Positions 27,861 to 36,909 are shown, counted from the first letter of the stretch. The stretch: 64,000 nt of DNA from Paenibacillus plantiphilus (GCF_927798095.1 NZ_CAKMMF010000009.1:62001-126000), one strand, 5' to 3'. Notes: generated by a model not told the origin, from the sequence alone. Translations and numbers: made by a program.

Positions 27861-28661
27861 TTGAAAAAAACTACCGTAATCGCATTTGTACTTACCCTTG
27901 GAATTATCGCATCGGGTTGCGGATCGAACACTCCGGCAAGCACATCGGAAGGGGTCAAAAAGGTCATTGTTGGCACAGGCAACGATTTCGAGCAAGTCGC
28001 TTTTCTCGATGGGGACGGGAAGCTGACCGGCTATGACGTTGAGGTCATCAAGGAGATTGACAAGCGGCTGACCGAGTATGAGTTTGAGTTTCAAACGATG
28101 GACTTCTCCAACATTCTTCTTAGTCTGGAGACGAAGAAAATCGATCTTGCCGCTCATCTATTCGAGAAAAACCCGGAACGAGAGCAGAAGTTTACGTTTA
28201 ACAAAGAGCCTTACGCTTACTGGAGAAACAAAATTTTCGTAGCGTCAGACAACAATGACCCGATCAAAACGCTGGACGATTTGAAAGGAAAGAAAGTACT
28301 GATAGGTCCGACCAGCGCCCAGGCTCAAATTCTCGAAAACTATAACAAAGAGAACAATGACAGCATTGAAATCGTGTACCAGCAAAACGACGCTAACGAT
28401 GAGGTGCTTCAAGTTTCTTCGGGTCGTGTGTACGCAACGCTTGGGGCCGACTTTCTTCTCCCGATCAAAGATCCGCAGGGCAAGCTCAAGACGGTAGGCG
28501 ATGCGCTTAACGAAGGAAATATCCTGTATGTATTCCGCAAGGATGATGCGGAGTCGCAGAAGCTTGCAGATGCGGTCGATGCGACGATTAAGGAGCTTAA
28601 AGCGGACGGCACGCTCGCCAAGCTCAGCACGGATTGGCTCGGTCAAGACTTTTCGAAATAA
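27861..28661 (+). CDS. Amino acid (cystine-type) ABC transporter substrate-binding lipoprotein
   Basis: 266 residues from TTG 27861, 8 nt after GGAGG; the ATG at 27846 overlaps that ribosome site and is rejected. Lipobox IASGC gives lipidated Cys20. The solute-binding family 3 core follows: GNDFEQVAFLDGDGKLTGYDVEVIKEI and later LDDLKGKKVLIGPTSA. It captures an amino acid, by context probably cystine or an S-substituted cysteine, and delivers it to the two permeases downstream. Similar to TcyJ/TcyK and YxeM. Confidence 0.9.
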   Translation: MKKTTVIAFVLTLGIIASGCGSNTPASTSEGVKKVIVGTGNDFEQVAFLDGDGKLTGYDVEVIKEIDKRLTEYEFEFQTMDFSNILLSLETKKIDLAAHLFEKNPEREQKFTFNKEPYAYWRNKIFVASDNNDPIKTLDDLKGKKVLIGPTSAQAQILENYNKENNDSIEIVYQQNDANDEVLQVSSGRVYATLGADFLLPIKDPQGKLKTVGDALNEGNILYVFRKDDAESQKLADAVDATIKELKADGTLAKLSTDWLGQDFSK

Positions 28662-28718
28662 GCAGCAGGCGGGCGGTATGAGACAGTCGTTATCCTGCCA
28701 GAGAGGTGAGACCGGTAG

Positions 28719-29507
28719 ATGGGTCAACATCAATTTGAAATCTCCTATGTATTCGAATACTTCGTAAAGCTGCTGCCATCGTTGAAGATTACGCTTCTTA
28801 TCGTGTTCAGTTCGATTGTGATCGGGGTTGTCGTCGGGCTTCTTGTCGCGCTTCCCCGGCTCTATCGCATTCCAATTCTACAGCGGCTCGCGGGGATTTA
28901 TGTTTCTTTTTTCAGAGGGACTCCGATTCTCATTCAGCTGTTTCTCTTCTACTACGGAATGCCGGAGCTGTTCAAAGTGATCGGGATCGATATTTCCAGA
29001 ATTCCGGCTCTGTACTTTGTCATTCTGGCGTATGCACTGCATAGCGGTGCTTATATCTCCGAAATGATTCGCGGCGCGGTTGCGGCGGTGGATCGGGGGC
29101 AAGTAGAGGCCGCCTATGCGATGGGAATGAGCGGATTCCAGGCGTTCAGCCGCATTGTACTGCCTCAAGCGACGGCTATTTCCATACCTGTGTTCGCCAA
29201 TCTGGTCATTGGCAATTTGAAGGACACCTCGCTTGCATTCTCGCTGGGCATTATGGAGATGTCAGGAACGGCGCGAACGATCGGAGCCCTGTCACAACGA
29301 TTTGTGGAAATTTATCTCGCGCTGGCCATTCTCTATTTATTGATCAGCCTTGCGCTCCAGAAGCTGTTCATTCATTTCGAAAGACGGCTGTACCGTCATG
29401 AAGCGGATGCAATCGCATCCAAGAGGGAGCCGCGGCGAGGCAGAAGAAGCTTCTTCCGCAAACTCGGACCGGTTACGGAATTGCCGGGCAAGGAGGCCAG
29501 GTTATGA
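28719..29507 (+). CDS. Amino acid ABC transporter permease (TcyL-like)
   Basis: 262 residues with five or so membrane segments. The HisM/ArtM-type signature FFRGTPILIQLFLFYYG and the EAA loop EAAYAMGMSGFQAFSRIVLPQA are present. The C-terminus is longer and more basic than in most relatives (about 30 extra residues, RREPRRGRRSFFRK-like). It overlaps the next permease gene by 4 nt. Confidence 0.92.
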   Translation: MGQHQFEISYVFEYFVKLLPSLKITLLIVFSSIVIGVVVGLLVALPRLYRIPILQRLAGIYVSFFRGTPILIQLFLFYYGMPELFKVIGIDISRIPALYFVILAYALHSGAYISEMIRGAVAAVDRGQVEAAYAMGMSGFQAFSRIVLPQATAISIPVFANLVIGNLKDTSLAFSLGIMEMSGTARTIGALSQRFVEIYLALAILYLLISLALQKLFIHFERRLYRHEADAIASKREPRRGRRSFFRKLGPVTELPGKEARL

Positions 29508-30214
29508 ATATTGATCTGCCGTTCATCTGGTCATCGCTGATTGAGTTATTGTCCGCCATTCCGACTACGCTGGCGATTACAGCGGTATCCATGCTGTGCG
29601 GTCTGGCAATCGGGACGGTTGTCGCGTTGATCAGGCTGTATAAGGTGCCCCTTCTTCATCACATCGCCGCCGCTTATGTGACCTTTATTCGCGGTACGCC
29701 AATGCTGACTCATTTGCTGCTCATCTATTTCGGGCTTCCGGTAATTATTGACGCCTTGTCCGATCAGTTCGGGTGGTCATTTCGATCTGTGAACATTCCG
29801 ATGATCGGATTCGCGTATATTTCGTTCTCGATTACGGCCGGTGCGTATTTGTCAGAGGTAGTTCGGTCAGGCTTGCAAGCGGTCAACAAGGGACAAATCG
29901 AGGCCGCTTATTCCATTGGCATGACGACCCGGCAAGCGCTGGGGAGAATCGTGTTTCCTCAAGCCTTTGCGATTCTATTGCCTAGTTTGTCGAATAGCAC
30001 GATCAGCATGCTGCACGGATCTACGCTTGTGTTCACCGTATCTGTCGTCGACATTAATGCCAAATCGCAAATCATCGCATCCGCCAATTGGAAATTTTTC
30101 GAAGCTTTTATCGCGGCAGCAATCATCTACTGGGGATTAACCATTCTGATCGAACGGCTCACAGCGATGGTGGAGAAGCGAATCAACATTTATAACCGAG
30201 GTGGCGTGACATGA
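29504..30214 (+). CDS. Amino acid ABC transporter permease (TcyM-like)
   Basis: 236 residues. It carries [20 protein letters not shown] and the EAA loop [23 protein letters not shown] that docks the ATPase. Together with the preceding gene it forms a heterodimeric transmembrane channel. It overlaps both neighbours by 4 nt, so the importer genes are translationally coupled. Confidence 0.92.
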   Translation: MNIDLPFIWSSLIELLSAIPTTLAITAVSMLCGLAIGTVVALIRLYKVPLLHHIAAAYVTFIRGTPMLTHLLLIYFGLPVIIDALSDQFGWSFRSVNIPMIGFAYISFSITAGAYLSEVVRSGLQAVNKGQIEAAYSIGMTTRQALGRIVFPQAFAILLPSLSNSTISMLHGSTLVFTVSVVDINAKSQIIASANWKFFEAFIAAAIIYWGLTILIERLTAMVEKRINIYNRGGVT

Positions 30215-30963
30215 TCAAGCTGACGCAAATCAAGAAATCTTTTGGACGCCATCAAGTGTTGAAAGGGATTGACCTGACTGTCGAGAAAGGGCAGGTCGTT
30301 GCTATTCTGGGACCGAGCGGCTCCGGCAAAACGACACTGCTTCGCTGCATGAACTATTTGGAGCGGCCAAGCGAGGGAGAAATCACGATTGATGAGTTCA
30401 CCCTTAATTGCAGACGCCCAAGCAAATCGGACATTCATGAGCTGCGCAAGAAATCAGCGATGGTGTTTCAGCAGTACAATCTCTTCCGTCATAAAACAGC
30501 GCTGGAAAATGTGATGGAAGGTCTCGTTATTGTTCAAAAGGTTCCGAAGGAGCAAGCGCGTGTACGAAGCATTGAGCTGCTGGAGAAGGTAGGTCTCGGC
30601 AGCAAGCTCGACTCTTATCCGAGCCAGCTGTCCGGCGGGCAGCAGCAGCGGGTCGGCATCGCACGGGCGCTTGCGCTGAACCCGAAAGTTATTTTGTTCG
30701 ACGAGCCGACCTCATCACTCGATCCTGAGCTTGTCGGAGAGGTGCTGTCCGTCATCCGCAAAATCGCCAAGGAAGGCATCACAATGATTATCGTCACGCA
30801 TGAGATGGGCTTCGCCCAGGAAGTGGCGGGACATGTGATTTTCATTGATGATGGCGTCATTGTGGAGAGGGGTACGCCCAATGAGCTTTTTGGCTCGCCT
30901 AAAGAAGAGAGAACGAAGCAGTTTTTGAAGCGGTTTACCCCGGATGGCGTTTATTCCATCTAA
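30211..30963 (+). CDS. Amino acid ABC transporter ATPase (TcyN-like)
   Basis: 250 residues. Walker [10 protein letters not shown] (about 34-42), Q-loop VFQQYNLF, signature LSGGQQQR, Walker [15 protein letters not shown] and H-loop [12 protein letters not shown] are complete. It energises the importer. Fourth consecutive gene of the transport operon; the flavin monooxygenase follows after 19 nt. Confidence 0.95.
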   Translation: MIKLTQIKKSFGRHQVLKGIDLTVEKGQVVAILGPSGSGKTTLLRCMNYLERPSEGEITIDEFTLNCRRPSKSDIHELRKKSAMVFQQYNLFRHKTALENVMEGLVIVQKVPKEQARVRSIELLEKVGLGSKLDSYPSQLSGGQQQRVGIARALALNPKVILFDEPTSSLDPELVGEVLSVIRKIAKEGITMIIVTHEMGFAQEVAGHVIFIDDGVIVERGTPNELFGSPKEERTKQFLKRFTPDGVYSI

Positions 30964-30982
30964 TCGTTAGGAGCGTATACAC

Positions 30983-31987
30983 ATGGCATTGAAATTCGGA
31001 ATTTTGGATCAAAGCATCGCATTCCCTGGACAGACTCCTGCAGAAGCGCTAGCCAACACGGTCAAGCTTGCACAGCTCGCGGAATCGCTCGGCTATGAGC
31101 GATTCTGGGTATCAGAGCATCACGACTCCGACCAATATGCAGGCTCATCGCCAGAGGTTCTCATCGCTTATCTGCTTGCTCGCACGGATAATATTCGGAT
31201 TGGCTCTGGCGGCGTTATGCTGCAGCACTACAGTCCATTCAAAGTAGCCGAAAATTTCAATGTGCTTGCTTCATTGGCTCCCGGACGAGTCGATCTGGGC
31301 ATCGGCCGCGCACCGGGCGGATTACCGCGTTCAACGAGAGCGCTGCAGCCCGGGGAGCAGGGCAAGCTTGATGAGAAGCTTACAGAGGTGGAGGCGTTCC
31401 TGCTTGGTCCAGCAGGCGAGGGGCATCAGCTCGCCGGACTGAAGGCGAGTCCGCTGCCCGAGCATCCGGCCGACATCTATTTGCTCGGCACGAGCGTATC
31501 AAGCGCGGAGCTGGCAGCTGAGCGAGGTCTCCCATATGTGTTCGCTTTATTCATTAATAACGATCCTGAAGCGGCGCTTCAAGCTTTCGAGACGTATCGA
31601 AGCAGGTTCAATGGAGAACGGGGAACTGAGCCCAAGACCATTCTGGCCTTATCGTTCATCGCAGCGGATACGGAGCAGGAGGCGGTGGAGCTGGCCGGTG
31701 ATCTCAAGAGCGTCCGAGTTACGCTGGAGAGCGGCAAAATCGTGAATGTCGGATCAGTAAAGCAAGCCGAGGAATTCGCCAGACAGGCCGGGGAGTCTTA
31801 TACCACCGAGGTGCGCGACGCCGACATCACGAAGGGGACGAAGGAAACCGCTCGTAAGCGGATATTGGAGTTTAGAGATCGTTATGGAGTCGATGAGTTT
31901 ATTTTCACAACGGTTATCAGCGATTTCGATAAAAGGGCGCGTTCCTTTACTCTCATTAAGGAAGCTTTCGAGGAGCTGACCGTATAA
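30983..31987 (+). CDS. LLM-class flavin-dependent oxidoreductase (MsnO8/YtmO-like)
   Basis: 334 residues, bacterial-luciferase-like barrel. FWVSEHHDSDQYAGSSPEVLIAYLLART and IGSGGVMLQHYSPFKVAEN are characteristic of the short single-component group to which YtmO belongs. Such proteins use reduced FMN and oxygen. In this setting it probably oxidises an imported S-substituted cysteine or its N-acetyl derivative. It is 19 nt after the ABC ATPase gene and likely in the same operon. Confidence 0.9.
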   Translation: MALKFGILDQSIAFPGQTPAEALANTVKLAQLAESLGYERFWVSEHHDSDQYAGSSPEVLIAYLLARTDNIRIGSGGVMLQHYSPFKVAENFNVLASLAPGRVDLGIGRAPGGLPRSTRALQPGEQGKLDEKLTEVEAFLLGPAGEGHQLAGLKASPLPEHPADIYLLGTSVSSAELAAERGLPYVFALFINNDPEAALQAFETYRSRFNGERGTEPKTILALSFIAADTEQEAVELAGDLKSVRVTLESGKIVNVGSVKQAEEFARQAGESYTTEVRDADITKGTKETARKRILEFRDRYGVDEFIFTTVISDFDKRARSFTLIKEAFEELTV

Positions 31988-31995
31988 GACGTCTG

Positions 31996-32040
31996 CACCG
32001 CGCGCAGCTCCCAGCGCGCGATGGGGCGATACGTGCTGGC
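31996..32040 (-). repeat. Dispersed GC-rich hairpin repeat, copy B (inverted)
   Basis: On the minus strand it reads CATCGCGCGCTGGGAGCTG then CGCGCGGTG, matching copies at 10303 and 61607. It sits in the intergenic space between the LLM monooxygenase and M20 genes, where it could act as an mRNA processing or stability hairpin. Confidence 0.65.
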
Positions 32041-32086
32041 AGTCAACCACAGAATTACCCGCGTACAGAAGGGAGGGACTTATACG

Positions 32087-33253
32087 ATGCGTCCACTTCA
32101 AGAAGAAGCATTTGAACAACAATTGCTCGCCATCCGGCGGTATCTGCACGAGAATCCAGAGCTGTCCCATGAGGAATATGAAACATCGGCTGCTATTCGA
32201 GAATGGCTTTCTGACGCTGGCATTCGGATTGTGGATTACTCGCTTCGCACCGGTGTAATCGCAGAGGTTGGCGGATTCCATGACGGCCCGATTATTGCCA
32301 TTCGCGCGGATATCGATGCACTCCCGATACAGGAAGAAACGGGCTTGCCTTTCTCTTCCCGCATTCCGGGCAGAATGCATGCCTGCGGCCATGATTTTCA
32401 TACGGCAGCTATTGTGGGCACGGCTATTTTATTGAAGGAAAGGGAGCAGGAGCTGCAGGGAACGGTCAGATTCTTGTTCCAGCCCGCCGAGGAAAAGGCG
32501 CAAGGTGCTCTGCAGGTCATCGCAAGCGGTGCGCTGGAGGGCGTTCAAGCCATATTCGGCATGCACAATAAACCGGATTTGCCGGTAGGGACCATTGGCA
32601 TTAAAGCTGGGCCTATCATGGCCGCTGCCGACGGTTTCGCCGTCGAGGTGGAAGGACGCGGCAGCCACGCCGCCGTTCCAGAGGCTGGTCTTGATCCAAT
32701 CGTAATTTCTGCTCATATCGTAACGGCTTTGCAGTCGATTGTCAGCCGCAACATAAGCGCATTAGACAGCGCCGTTGTCAGTGTAACCAGATTGAATAGC
32801 GGCACGGCCTGGAATGTCATTCCTGATAAAGCCGTGTTTGACGGAACATTGCGCACGTTCGACAAAGGCGTGCGGTCCAAAGTGCGCGATAGATTCGAGA
32901 AAATCGTCGTCGGAGTGGCGGACGCCTTCGACTCGAAGGCAGTAGTGAGGTGGATCGAAGGACCACATCCGGTCATCAACGATGCAAAATGGGCTTTGCA
33001 AGCTCGAAGGACGGCTGAAGACATTGGGTTAACGGTCGTAGAAGCAGTGCCATCGCCTGCGGGGGAGGATTTCGCTTTCTATTTGCAGGAAATTCCCGGA
33101 ATATTTGTCTTCCTGGGCACTTCCGGGCCGAGGGAATGGCATCATCCCGCATTCGATGTCGATGAGCGGGCACTGCCGATAGGCGCTACGTTCTTCGCCG
33201 CTCTCGCTATAGATGCTCTGAACGGATTGACAGAGGAGTCCAACCGAAAGTAA
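32087..33253 (+). CDS. M20-family amidohydrolase/deacylase (YtnL/YxeP-like)
   Basis: 388 residues from ATG 32087 with AAGGGAGGG upstream; a start at 32021 would place the repeat inside the gene. Metal and catalytic motifs: ADIDALPI, RMHACGHDFHTA, QPAEEKAQGA, FGMHNKPDL and a terminal EWHHPAFDVDE. Relatives remove N-acyl groups from amino acids. With a GNAT and two flavin monooxygenases nearby it fits a protect-oxidise-deprotect route for S-modified cysteines, as proposed for the B. subtilis yxe/ytm operons. The substrate is inference. Confidence 0.9.
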   Translation: MRPLQEEAFEQQLLAIRRYLHENPELSHEEYETSAAIREWLSDAGIRIVDYSLRTGVIAEVGGFHDGPIIAIRADIDALPIQEETGLPFSSRIPGRMHACGHDFHTAAIVGTAILLKEREQELQGTVRFLFQPAEEKAQGALQVIASGALEGVQAIFGMHNKPDLPVGTIGIKAGPIMAAADGFAVEVEGRGSHAAVPEAGLDPIVISAHIVTALQSIVSRNISALDSAVVSVTRLNSGTAWNVIPDKAVFDGTLRTFDKGVRSKVRDRFEKIVVGVADAFDSKAVVRWIEGPHPVINDAKWALQARRTAEDIGLTVVEAVPSPAGEDFAFYLQEIPGIFVFLGTSGPREWHHPAFDVDERALPIGATFFAALAIDALNGLTEESNRK

Positions 33254-33269
33254 AGGTGGAGGATAATAA

Positions 33270-33764
33270 ATGAGTCAATTGCCAGTCAATATTGAACAGT
33301 ATCTGCACACGTATGAACAGCTGGCGCAAGCAGTCGAAGGATTGACGGACGAAGCGCTGAAATGGAAGGCAGCACCCAATCAATGGAGCGTGACGGAGGT
33401 GCTGGCCCATCTTGCAGATCACAATATAGTCGTTTCGTTCCGTATTAGAGAGATTTTATCCCGCTCCGAAGCACGTCTTCCGGCCTTCAATCAGGACCCA
33501 TGGGTGAACGGTCAGAGAGCGAACGAAGAGGACGCTGCAGACATCCTGAATGTATTCGGGGCACTGCTTCACTACAACAGTCTGCTCTTCCAGCGCTTGT
33601 CGCCGGACGATTGGGAGAAGACAGGGGTCAATTGGAAGGGTGATATCGTGTCACTATCAGCCATTATTCATGCTTTCATCGCCCATGTCCAAACCCATCT
33701 GGCGCAAATAGCGAGAATCAAGCAGGGAGAGAGCGGGTCGCATCATTCGAGCTGCGCACTATGA
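33270..33764 (+). CDS. DinB-family protein
   Basis: 164 residues, four-helix bundle. The metal-ligand histidines lie in VTEVLAHLADHN and IIHAFIAHVQTHLAQI. DinB/YfiT-like proteins include thiol-dependent S-transferases (bacillithiol type in Firmicutes), which would suit a sulfur-compound operon. ATG after AAAGGTGGAGG. The 3' end belongs to the tandem duplication at 33721-33812. Confidence 0.82.
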   Translation: MSQLPVNIEQYLHTYEQLAQAVEGLTDEALKWKAAPNQWSVTEVLAHLADHNIVVSFRIREILSRSEARLPAFNQDPWVNGQRANEEDAADILNVFGALLHYNSLLFQRLSPDDWEKTGVNWKGDIVSLSAIIHAFIAHVQTHLAQIARIKQGESGSHHSSCAL

Positions 33765-33812
33765 TTAAGCAGGGATAGCAGGTCACATCATTCGAGCTGC
33801 GCACTATAAATG
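33721..33812 (+). repeat. Two-copy tandem duplication covering the end of the DinB gene
   Basis: The unit (about 47 bp) begins AAGCAGGGA and contains CATCATTCGAGCTGCGCAC. Copy 1 (33721-33767) is the coding 3' end of the DinB gene; copy 2 (33768-33812) is non-coding and slightly diverged. Confidence 0.75.
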
Positions 33813-33840
33813 AACCTTACACGGGAAGCAGGTGCAAATC

Positions 33841-34383
33841 ATGTCGGCTAGAGCAATCGTCACCCGCGATGCGGCGGATACGGACCGTGAAGCGATTAAA
33901 GCCGTACTTGTTAATGCTTACAGCCAATACGAGGTTGTGCTTCCGACAGAGCGCTGGGAGCAATACAAAGTAGATATTCTGAATTCGGTTAGCAATACAG
34001 GGGTGAAAGCCCGGATCGTTGCCGAGCTGGATGGAAAAATAGTCGGCAGCGTGTTTCTGTACGCTTCGTCCGAGGCGGCATATGGGCTCCCGGAATTAAA
34101 CATTAATACTCCGATCATGCGTCTGCTTGCCGTAGCAATTGATGCTAGAGGACTCGGAGTCGCAACGGAATTAATCCGTGCCAGCGTCAATAGGTCGCTG
34201 CTCTGGGGAGCGGATACACTGCATCTGCATACGACCGACTACATGGATTCTGCAATCAGGCTTTACGAACGGCTTGGCTTTGAGCGGGCGATCGATAAGG
34301 ATTTGATTAAGGGCGATACAGTGGTGAGGAGCTACCGTATACATTTGAAAGATACGACACTTTTGCAAGCCTCAGTCCGTTGA
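33841..34383 (+). CDS. GNAT-family N-acetyltransferase, candidate cysteine-derivative acetylase
   Basis: 180 residues from ATG 33841 (GTG at 33832 is in frame but overlaps the AGGTG site). Motif A: MRLLAVAIDARGLGVATELIRA near residues 100-120; C-terminal AIRLYERLGFERA. Its place between an M20 deacylase and an NtaA-type monooxygenase suggests it acetylates the amino group of an imported S-modified cysteine, the role given to YtmI/YxeL-type enzymes in B. subtilis. The match to those specific proteins was not tested. Confidence 0.85.
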   Translation: MSARAIVTRDAADTDREAIKAVLVNAYSQYEVVLPTERWEQYKVDILNSVSNTGVKARIVAELDGKIVGSVFLYASSEAAYGLPELNINTPIMRLLAVAIDARGLGVATELIRASVNRSLLWGADTLHLHTTDYMDSAIRLYERLGFERAIDKDLIKGDTVVRSYRIHLKDTTLLQASVR

Positions 34384-34446
34384 GAGAACGGGCGAGAGAT
34401 AGGAACAGAAGCCGCTGCGGGGGCAGAATGATCCTCCGATCGCTGT

Positions 34447-34489
34447 TGTTCCCGGATTTCCTAATGAAAAGAGTTGAAATCCGGGAACA
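34447..34489. other. Perfect 13-bp inverted repeat (hairpin)
   Basis: TGTTCCCGGATTT and AAATCCGGGAACA flank a 17-nt loop, about 65 nt after the GNAT stop. No T-run follows directly. A further 90 nt on is a pyrimidine-rich stretch with repeated CTCCCTTGTCCG. It may stop transcription or protect the operon's 3' end. Confidence 0.55.
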
Positions 34490-34610
34490 AAGGCGAGCGA
34501 ACGCTGACGCTCTACAGATTTTTTCTCTGTCTCCTTATCCGCTCCCTTGTCCGCTCTCTTCTCCACTCCCTTGTCCGTTCTCTAAGTTCGTTTATCTAGC
34601 TTGAAAAGCT

Positions 34611-34956
34611 GACGGAGCAGCATGGAATTCGCTTCGGCAATCGCTGTAAGCGGGAAATTCCGCTTTACAGCTTGGAAAAGCGGAGCGAGGGGCGCTGTAA
34701 CACTGAAAAATCCTCTTACAGATGACGGAGCGGCATGGAATTCGCTTCGGCAACCGCTGTAAGCGGGAAATTCCGCTTTACAGCATGGAAAAGCAGGGCG
34801 AGAGGCGCTGTAACACTGAAAAATCCTCTTACAGATGAGGGAGCGGCATGAAATTCGCTTCGGCAATCGCTGTAAGCGGGAAATTCCGCTTTACAGCGTG
34901 GAAAAGCAGAGCGAGAGGCGCTGTAACACTGAAAAATCCTCTTACAGATGACGGAG
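34611..34956 (+). repeat. Three tandem 113-bp repeats, each with an internal hairpin
   Basis: Units 34611-34723, 34724-34836 and 34837-34949 are nearly identical, and a fourth begins with GACGGAG at 34950. Each has GCTGTAAGCGG, GAAATT, CCGCTTTACAGC, an imperfect hairpin, and a second GCTGTAA...TTACAG pair. There is no conserved reading frame. Period exact at 113 bp. Confidence 0.9.
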
Positions 34957-35166
34957 TTACATCGAATCTACTACACCTGTCACTGTGAGCCCACAAATCC
35001 GGGAAATCCGTGGTAAAACACGGAAAGGGACGATCGATACGCTAGCTCTCAGATTTGTTTACTGTATATTTTAAAGTTTGGAGATACAGGTAAAGGCTAA
35101 TGCAGCACATCCACTGAGAATGTCCACATCGAATGGACTGTTTCAACAGACCAAAGCCTGGAATTA

Positions 35167-35431
35167 AGTTTTGCTTCGCAAAAATTGTAATTTATGCTTT
35201 CGAAGCTAGTTTGCTCCGCAACACTTTAAGCTTACGCTTTCGAAGCTAGTTTTGCTTCGCAAAAATTGTAATTTATGCTTTCGAAGCTAGTTTGCTCCGC
35301 AACACTTTAAGCTTATGCTTTCGAAGCTAGTTTTGCTTCGCAAAAATTGTAATTTATGCTTTCGAAGCTAGTTTGCTCCGCGAAACTTGTAGCTTACGCT
35401 TTCGAGGCTAGTTTTGCTCCGCAAAACTTTT
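35167..35431 (+). repeat. Three tandem 81-bp repeats plus a partial fourth ending at a ribosome site
   Basis: Units start at 35167, 35248 and 35329 with AGTTTTGC. Each is two related halves of about 40 bp that can fold (AGTTTTGC-TTC-GCAAAA; AGCTT...AAGCT). The partial fourth copy (35410-35431) forms a perfect hairpin immediately before TAGGAGG of the monooxygenase gene. Between the two repeat arrays (34957-35166) I see no gene. Confidence 0.9.
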
Positions 35432-35445
35432 AGGAGGAAAAAGAC

Positions 35446-36774
35446 ATGAGTAACCGCAAACAATTGAAATTTGGCGCGTTGATTCACGGAGTGGGAGGGA
35501 ACGTTACGGCATGGCGTCATCCGGAGGTTCCTGTCGATGCGAGTGTGAATTTTGCTTTTTATAAGGAGCAGGCTTTGACGGCGGAAGCTGGTAAATTCGA
35601 CCTCGTCTTTATTGCCGATGGCTTGTACATCAACGAGAAATCGATCCCGCACTTCCTGAACCGATTCGAGCCGATTACGATTCTGTCGGCGCTTGCGGCT
35701 GCAACCTCGCATATCGGTCTCGTCGGCACATTGTCCAGCTCCTATAGCGAGCCTTTCACTGTAGCCAGGCAATTCGGTTCTATAGACCATATCAGCGGAG
35801 GCCGGTCAGGCTGGAACGTTGTTACCTCACCACTAGAAGGATCAGCCAAAAATTACGGCAAAACCGAGCACCCGTCACATGACGAGCGCTATAAAATCGC
35901 AGAAGAGCATCTGGAGGTTGTTCGCGGCCTATGGGACTCTTGGGAGGACGATGCCTTCATTCGCAACAAGGAAACTGGCGTTTTTTTCGATCCAACCAAG
36001 CTGCATCGCTTGAATCACAAGGGCAAATATTTTTCGGTAGAAGGTCCGCTTAATCTCGCACGTTCGAAGCAGGGACATCCCGTTATTTTTCAAGCGGGTT
36101 CATCCGAAAGCGGCAGGAATCTTGCAGCAAAAAGCGCGGATGCGGTCTTCTCGGGAGCCGACAACATTGAGGAAGCGAAGCTGTTCTATAAGGATGTGAA
36201 AGATCGCACAGCAGCCGCTGGCCGCTCGCGCGACGACATCGTTATCCTGCCGGGTATCAGCCCGATTATCGGCCGTACTCAGGAAGAAGCCGATGCGAAG
36301 TATGAACAGCTCGCAGGCCTGATCAGTATCGACATTGCGCTGCAATATCTCGGCCGGTTCTTCGATCATCACGATTTCTCCCAATATCCGCTCGATGAGC
36401 CGTTTCCCGATCTGGGCGAGCTCGGAAGCAACAGCTTCCGGGGCAACACGGATAAAATTAAAAAAACCGCGAAGGAGAACAATCTCACCCTGCGTCAGGT
36501 CGCGCTGGATTCCGCCGCACCGCGCAGCCAGTTCGTCGGCAATCCTGAGAAAGTCGCCGGTCTAATCCAGCAGTGGCATGAGGAGGGGGCTGCCGATGGC
36601 TTCATTATTCACGCCCCTGTTCCGAGCGCCCTGAAGGATTTTGTCGAATTGGTTGTACCGATTTTGCAGGAACGGGGCATCTACCGAACGGATTACGAGG
36701 CGAAAACGCTTCGCGGCAATTTGGGATTGTCAATTCCAGCAAACCGCTACACTGCGGTTGAACTGAATAGCTGA
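35446..36774 (+). CDS. NtaA/SnaA/DszA-family flavin monooxygenase (YtnJ/YxeK-like)
   Basis: 442 residues, the usual length. Characteristic text: [52 protein letters not shown] and [17 protein letters not shown]. These two-component enzymes take FMNH2 from a separate reductase; none is nearby except possibly the flavodoxin-like protein at 53.3 kb. Likely substrate by context: an N-acetyl-S-substituted cysteine, with C-S cleavage. It is separated from the GNAT gene by a 1-kb repeat-rich region, so it is probably expressed separately. SD TAGGAGG sits right after a hairpin. Confidence 0.92.
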   Translation: MSNRKQLKFGALIHGVGGNVTAWRHPEVPVDASVNFAFYKEQALTAEAGKFDLVFIADGLYINEKSIPHFLNRFEPITILSALAAATSHIGLVGTLSSSYSEPFTVARQFGSIDHISGGRSGWNVVTSPLEGSAKNYGKTEHPSHDERYKIAEEHLEVVRGLWDSWEDDAFIRNKETGVFFDPTKLHRLNHKGKYFSVEGPLNLARSKQGHPVIFQAGSSESGRNLAAKSADAVFSGADNIEEAKLFYKDVKDRTAAAGRSRDDIVILPGISPIIGRTQEEADAKYEQLAGLISIDIALQYLGRFFDHHDFSQYPLDEPFPDLGELGSNSFRGNTDKIKKTAKENNLTLRQVALDSAAPRSQFVGNPEKVAGLIQQWHEEGAADGFIIHAPVPSALKDFVELVVPILQERGIYRTDYEAKTLRGNLGLSIPANRYTAVELNS

Positions 36775-36790
36775 ACAAGCGCTGCCCTGA

Positions 36791-36841
36791 TGGCCGCTGA
36801 TTATATATCTGATGAATCGGATGGTATATGATCAGCGGCCA
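36791..36841 (+). terminator. Long hairpin after the monooxygenase gene
   Basis: TGGCCGCTGAT... (36791-36809) pairs over 19 bp, with G-T wobbles, with 36823-36841 ending ATCAGCGGCCA. It begins 17 nt after the stop. No poly-T tail follows, so its efficiency as a terminator is doubtful. Confidence 0.55.
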
Positions 36842-36880
36842 TTGCTGCATCTGAAAGATTTTATAGAAGAAATAGGCGGT

Positions 36881-36909
36881 TTGAGAAATATTCTATTCAT
36901 GAATAGATT
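36881..36909 (+). promoter_or_regulatory. Promoter with internal 16-bp palindrome, upstream of the peptide ABC operon
   Basis: TTGAGA (36881-36886), exactly 17 bp, TAGATT (36904-36909). Between and overlapping these boxes lies the perfect palindrome TCTATTCATGAATAGA (36892-36907), well placed as a repressor operator. The leader of about 240 nt contains an imperfect hairpin near 37050-37090 (GTTGGAGTTC / GAACTCTCCAAAC). Nothing else is seen in the 36842-37153 gap. Confidence 0.55.

Noticed and set aside
34611..35431. CRISPR array
   Set aside because: Units of 113 and 81 bp abut without unique spacers, and no cas gene is present.
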